64,000 bases of DNA from Gigantopelta aegis (taxonomy: Eukaryota > Mollusca > Gastropoda > Neomphalida > Peltospiridae): assembly GCF_016097555.1 (NCBI RefSeq), contig NC_054702.1, positions 108,746,727 to 108,810,726 of the forward strand, in the 5' to 3' direction. Shown in pieces: positions 58,679 through 64,000 of this stretch. The notes beneath the pieces are model-generated. The model did no database searches and was not told the DNA's origin. It saw nothing but the letters and a program-made list of their open reading frames with translations. The number at the start of each line of letters is the position of its first letter. Within the stretch, counting starts at the first letter, position 1. The translations under genes and the position numbers were made by a program.

Positions 58679-59585
58679 CTGCTCTGTGCATTTTTACGGA
58701 TCATTTAGTTATATTGGAAGGAATTATCCTATTCGTGTTTAGTTTATATTTTATGAAATTGAATGAAGGGAACGTGTCTAACATTTATGCTATCGGGGAA
58801 ACCGTTTAATGTTCGTCAACAGCTGTTACAGGCCTGAAATTTCTTACATTTCTTTTACCACCGACCAAGTCTCATGTCATGATTAGCAAAGATGTGGGGG
58901 GGTTTTGTAATCAGTGCATATACATGTCTACTCTGCTATAGCATTTTCCATTTATCATATACATTTTTTTTTTATTGCTTTTGTATCTTTCGTGTGTGTT
59001 TTCTTCAAAATATCTAAATATGGTTTCCTGAATAATCCAGCTTGTGGCACAAAAGTAGTGCGAGTCAGTTGGAGGGGTAGTAGGCGTGGCTTAAATTTTT
59101 TCGGTTCATTGAGATAAGAACGAAAAAAAGTAAGCACCCCTGGACCATCCAGATTGCCGTAAAGTGTATAGATGCAAAGAAAATTTAATTATTTAAGAAT
59201 TAATGGTAAAAGTAAATTATCCTTTTTACCCAAATTTCATCCTCAAGTATTTGGAACAGAGCTATCCCATGAAAGAAAGCTATGTAGGAAATTTCTATCC
59301 TACATGGAATATCATGCGCTTGCATTTAACATGACATCATTGGTAATACGTGACATATTAATGTGAGATGGTAACGTGAGATAATTAGAGACAGTTTTAA
59401 ATTAATATTTTGTTATTATAACCTTCATTATAAAAGCTATCTTGTTAATTTGTAGTGTTAAATTTTATTTAATACATGAAACAAATACGGAAAATATGAT
59501 AGTCTAGTTTATTTATGATAAAATGGTCAAATAAAAGTTACTTGTTCAGCCATCTTTGTCTGTTCATGTAAAATAATGAAAAAGA
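58679..59585. other. Downstream flank, no recognised element
   Basis: AT-rich; frames of 60-67 codons have no motif. Confidence 0.5.
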
Positions 59586-59722
59586 CCATCATATACAGTC
59601 ACGTGGGATAGAAAAAGTACACCCTCGGTGGTGAAAATTTCGACCATGGGACTCGGCAAACTCGCCCCAGTTCAAAATTTCCACTACCTCGGGTTTTTAT
59701 CTCACATGACCACATATGATGG
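59586..59722. mobile_element. Foldback MITE, 137 bp
   Basis: The arms CCATCATATACAGTCACGTG and the complement of CACATGACCACATATGATGG match with a few differences. Inside, ACCCTCGGTGGTGAAAATTT is mirrored by AAAATTTCCACTACCTCGGG. The centre is GACCATGGGACTCGGCAAAC. Confidence 0.8.
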
Positions 59723-60734
59723 AGTCTTATAATCCACACCCCATCTCCATTAAATATGCTATTATCTATTTTGAAATGTAAACTTTTATATTATACTAAT
59801 TATTGTTCATGATTATATTCTTTTGACCTTATTTATGTAATCCATTATTCTTATTTTAATAACATGCCTTTGTAATACAATTAAAATTTGTTTAAATAGT
59901 AGATTTGTTCCTTCAAACATTGCAAAAGAGAAAGAGATTGAAACGAGAGGAAGAGAGAAGGGGAGAGAGAGACATGATTTTGGTTATCTAAATCGCAATG
60001 GTTTTCTTTTCTTAATTATGTAAGCTTCCTGCATAAGCTATTATTTAACAATTTTAATTACTCCAATAGGTTAAGATGATGCTTTAATTGTCTAAAAACT
60101 AATTGACAAGCAATTTGAGATTTGTGGTATATGTATAGCTTGATAGAGAGGCACTTCAGGTGAACCGGAAATCTGAAACCAAAACCTGAAGTATGACCTC
60201 ACAGAACTGTTGACACCTAACATTATGTAACTGAGGCTCTGATTGCTTAGACAATACCAAAGTATGAAAATTGCACCAATAGTAATCACTGTTTCATCTT
60301 TGTTGCTGGTAACATGCTGTAATCAAGTAGCAGGTTTATCATTTTATTTGTTTTTGCTGGCTGTACCTGAAGCTAGGCTAACATGCTTGCATGCAATCTG
60401 CTGTGCTGGTTAGAACAACACCTGTGGTTTGTTGTGGTACTCTTACACCATGTTAACTGTTTGTTACGTAATGTTGAGTGACACTGGGTAACACAATGAC
60501 TGGTCCCATACTGGGCTGCATGCTGTTTGTTATGAAAACCAGTCTATTACTTACCAAAGTATGTGTTAGGTCACAGCTTAAGTGCATGTGCAAAGTGATT
60601 GAAAATGTGACATGTTTGTGGCAATACATTGTGCCCTGTGTTTAAAAGGAAATCATGATTAATTTCAGAACAAATGATGCTAAATATTTTTACATATGAT
60701 TTGTCACTCCAGCCTAAATACCTTGCAGGTGGGG
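59723..60734. other. Downstream flank, no recognised element
   Basis: An AGAG-rich patch lies at 59925-59975. The rest is unique-looking. Confidence 0.5.
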
Positions 60735-60913
60735 GGAGTAAAACAAAAAAGAATACCGTGGCACCCAGTAAAATGTCTGGTTTTTAGAGATATCCAGTTT
60801 GGAGAGGTTTTGTTCTGTACTGATTTTTTTTTTTTTAAAGACCATAAAAGATATCTGTATTTGAGGGAATTCCAGTTTAAAAAGGGTCAGGTTAAAAGGG
60901 GTCTCATTGTATA
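60735..60913. mobile_element. Decayed relative of the pogo-like MITE at 56577
   Basis: It shares the order CCCAGTAAAATGTCTGG, GAGAGGTTTTGTTCTGTACT, GAGGGAATTCCAGTTTAAAA and GGTCTCATTGTATA with the 56577 copy. The left terminus is worn. Confidence 0.6.
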
Positions 60914-61435
60914 GGGTTTCTACAGCAAGGCCCAAAAAACATTGCCCTTTAAACTAAAAAAGATACTTTTTCATATTTCCTTGGTCCTATATTTCCTATA
61001 AGTATGGCCATACTTTCCTAACAGTTTGTTTAAATAACATGCTTAGGTGTCTTAAACATTCTTTTGGGAAATGACAATGTAACAATGCAATAGTTTAAGG
61101 CTGAAGGTAAATTGAGAGATTTTATTCACGCATAATTCGACTTATATTTCTGAAGTTAATAAAAATTTTAAATATTTCTTTTTTTTTATAGAACATTTAC
61201 TATCGTCAATGTAAATAATAGCCAGCTTGTGGTAAAAATAACCTTTTGACAAAACGTACAATTATTTATTGCTTAATCAAGTGCATATTTGATGGCTGTC
61301 TATTCCTTTTACCCAGCCTAAATATTTTTAAAATCATACTTTAAATCTAATTATTAATTATTTGACAATGTTTCTTTCATTATCATTTTAGTGCTTAGTG
61401 CTCATGCTTGGTAAAAATAAATTGTAGATCAACAA

Positions 61436-61580
61436 TTGGCCTCTGTAGGGTAATGGTTAAGCAATTTGGCCGTAATGCTGGTAGTTACTGGATTCAACCC
61501 ATCTCAGTACCAGCTTTTAATAACATGGAGAAGTATGAGCTACATTCTTATCAACTGTCAGAGTAAAAAAAAAAAAATAT
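61436..61580 (+). mobile_element. tRNA-derived SINE with poly(A) (head C)
   Basis: GGCCTCTGTAGGGTAATGGT (box A-like), TACTGGATTCAACCCATCTC (box B-like), a short body and A(13) at 61566-61578. Neither the core nor the tail of the main SINE family is present. Confidence 0.5.
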
Positions 61581-61681
61581 ATATGTTCATTCAAATCCAT
61601 ATCTAGATCAACTGGGAGGTGGATGCAATGCATACTCTGGTCAATCGAGCTTCAGAGTTTGGCTACAATGCCTTCCTACCA

Positions 61682-61706
61682 CCACACACACACACACACC
61701 TGCACA

Positions 61707-61745
<39 letters not shown>
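61682..61745. repeat. (CA)n microsatellite
   Basis: ACACACACAC with CTGCACACGCG interruption. Confidence 0.95.
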
Positions 61746-61747
<2 letters not shown>

Positions 61748-64000
61748 CTGACGCCTATGCTAAGGTATGTGTCTAGAATAAACTTCTTGAACTTAATTTG
61801 AGATTAGCAAGAAAATCAAGTTAAAGTAGACTGGAATGCACTGTAGATGAACAGTGGTTGTATGGGCCTGCACTGGTCTGTCATTTACCTATACGAGGCC
61901 AGTGCTGTCGCTCCCAGAACACTCTAACGAGGAAATAATTGAGTGTTTCCACTCCCTTGCTGTATATAAAATCATTTTACTATCACCTTCAAAGGCAACA
62001 CCAGCAGAGAGTTATCTCACCTAATTTGATTTACAAGTCGACTTAATCTTTATTAGGCATGCAGTATATCCATGTGAGAGTCCTACGGCTTATTGTGCCC
62101 CATGCAACCTCACTTGCCATCTGGTTACTGCCAGCCCAGTTCGGTGCGGTGGCAAGCACTGCTGGGTCCATTTGGCACGATCACCTGGCTAAATTGTCCT
62201 ATCACTGGCACTTCATAGTCAATTAGTGAGCAGGGATCTTTTTACCTGTCTGTCTTCCCATGGCTAAATGCATGTACAAAGATCAGATAGGTTTATGGCT
62301 TGATACTGTTGCTGTACAGACACATCTGGCGCTGGTTAGGTGGCTGGTGGGAAAATATTAACAATGAAGCTTCTTTTTCAAGTAGCTCGCACCTAGAGAT
62401 TAAATCTGGCTAAAGAATGTACTTGCTTATCAGATTCTCATCATTCTCCCTTCTCTTTAACTCTCTCAACTCTTCCTCCCATTTCATGCAGTTTAATCAA
62501 TCACAGCTGATCTTCTGAATACAGATATTGTAGACACTATAAATGCATACATGAAAATAACACAAATTTGAGAAAAATTAATACTTGTGTGGGTATCATT
62601 ACTACTATTAGCAAAGTGACTTCCAAGAGTTAAAGACTTACAAAGAACCTGTCAACTTTGTTTTTAGACAAATATATAGGCTCTGCTATGATTTAAACTA
62701 ATCAAAGTGTTTGAAAAGTACAAAAATAAACAGCAGTCATAAAATATATACATGTAATACATACATTATAACCAATATCACATTATTATTGATAACCAAA
62801 CGTAATATTTTAAATTAATATAATATAGAATAATTAAAGTTATGTAAAATATTCATAAAATCATTATTCCAATGCCACATAATGTAAAGCAATGTCAAAT
62901 AATTTATTGATGTGTGAGAGTAATAAAACTAAGTAATGCTATAACCCAGAAAAAAAGAACTTTTTTCTTATTTAATGGCAGACGTAATGTCATAACAGAG
63001 TTTATGAATTTAATGCCAAATATTCATGAGCAATGCAGTTTCTTTGATTTGTACATCACACAATTTTAGATATTGGTGTCCAAATTTCTGTAATAAGTGT
63101 TTAGATTTTTCTTTTTTAAAAGCAAAAACTATAATTGTCTTTTTTGTTTTTATTTTTGCATTAAGAAAACAAAAAATTTGAAATGACGTACTTTGTCTTT
63201 CAATGTTTAACCATTACTCTTTCTGTACACTGCTTACATCGCTTAAGATCTTAGTACAAAGAATTTCTACAATTCGCAAACACAGGATATTTTCTTTTAT
63301 GACCAATTTTCCCAAAATTTCTTTTATGTTTTGCAAGAAGTTGATGGAAAAAGCTTTGGCAACATCTTAATTGACATCTGTTTATTGGCTGTAAAGAACT
63401 CGACATACAACATCAGAGAAAATGGACGTCACTGAAAATAAATGTAAAAACCTGTTATCGCATGTCACATGTTGGAAAAGAGAGTGATAACATCAGCATA
63501 TATAATCATCATCAGCCGAGTTTAATGAATGTTGACTCAATCTTAGCTCAGGAGTACACAAAGACCGTTTTTGTTCCAGTGGTGGCAGCCATGCATTTGA
63601 TAGGGGAAATATTTCACTTAAACGTTTGCCTCTTAGCAGTTGGGAAACAGTGTGGCATTCTCAGCAGGCCAGTCTGTTGAGTTATCTTGTTCAAGTCAGT
63701 TGTTGAAAGAATTTTATTCTTAATGACATCGTTGCTTTCATCACAAAGCTCTAAGTAGAATGTCAGTTTGTGTTTGGATGAGCTCATCTCAGATCCCACT
63801 GTTTAGGATCTTAACATACAAACTGTCTAACCAGAAAAGGTGATAATTGCTGGTTGATGATGACTTTTAAATATTTTTTAATTTTCTATTTGGTAATTAT
63901 TGTTATTGCTTCATGGTTGCATAAAATGTTCACAAGTTGACAATTTGTTATAGAACAAAGTTTTTCAAAATCTAAATATTATTAGTTTGAAGATGTCAGC
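61746..64000. other. Window end: GC-richer block 61850-62360, then AT-rich DNA; no gene recognised
   Basis: 61850-62360 is less AT-rich than the surroundings and has no repeat relative in the window, so it could be a diverged element or unrecognised exon. From 62400 to the end I see only AT-rich DNA. The frames at 63462-63680 (+) and 63614-63799 (-) overlap each other and have no known motif. Confidence 0.4.

Noticed and set aside
63462-63680. 72-codon plus frame near the window end
   Set aside because: No motif, overlapping minus frame of similar length, and no transcript signals.

Overview
The window is animal nuclear DNA, AT-rich and dense in repeats. It carries one protein-coding gene that I can recognise, on the + strand: a complete-looking RAD51B, a RAD51 paralogue of homologous recombination. 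Its coding sequence runs in 10 exons from the ATG at 3129 to the TGA at 37983-37985. All introns are GT-AG and the reading frame stays open across every junction, giving 372 residues. The many tRNA-derived SINEs have the form I associate with molluscs (same 3' body, ends such as GTCGTTAAATAAAACA), so a mollusc, perhaps a gastropod, is my best guess. That guess rests on recall of repeat families, not on a search.

Layout. Positions 1-3128 are upstream DNA: a TA microsatellite, several SINEs, and a SINE with intact target-site duplications ending only 127 bp before the RAD51B start codon. Positions 3129-37985 are RAD51B. Small exons of 67-184 bp are separated by introns of 0.27-18.3 kb. The introns hold most of the window's tandem arrays: 23-bp (intron 5), 64-bp, CACTAGAG-type, an 842-bp tandem duplication, 30-bp, 12-bp and about 100-bp units (all intron 6), and a striking 34-copy 68/70-bp array (intron 9). 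Positions 37986-64000 lie downstream. A 13-copy array of about 60 bp starts 160 bp after the stop codon, followed by possible poly(A) signals, further SINEs, several MITEs (hAT-like, pogo-like and foldback types) and long featureless AT-rich stretches. I found no second gene there.

How the parts relate. The biology of the gene is clear: Walker A and B motifs and the C-terminal RecA-core segments of RAD51B are all present. Everything else looks like repeat turnover. The SINEs are modular, with two different tRNA-like heads and two different 3' tails joined to one shared core in all four combinations. Nested insertions (SINE inside a minisatellite, hAT-like MITE inside a SINE, palindromic DNA inside a SINE) give a relative order of events. 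Most longer open frames outside the RAD51B exons come from repeats (12-bp, 23-bp and 64-bp arrays, SINEs, microsatellites) and are not genes. I saw no retrovirus-like or Polinton-like element.
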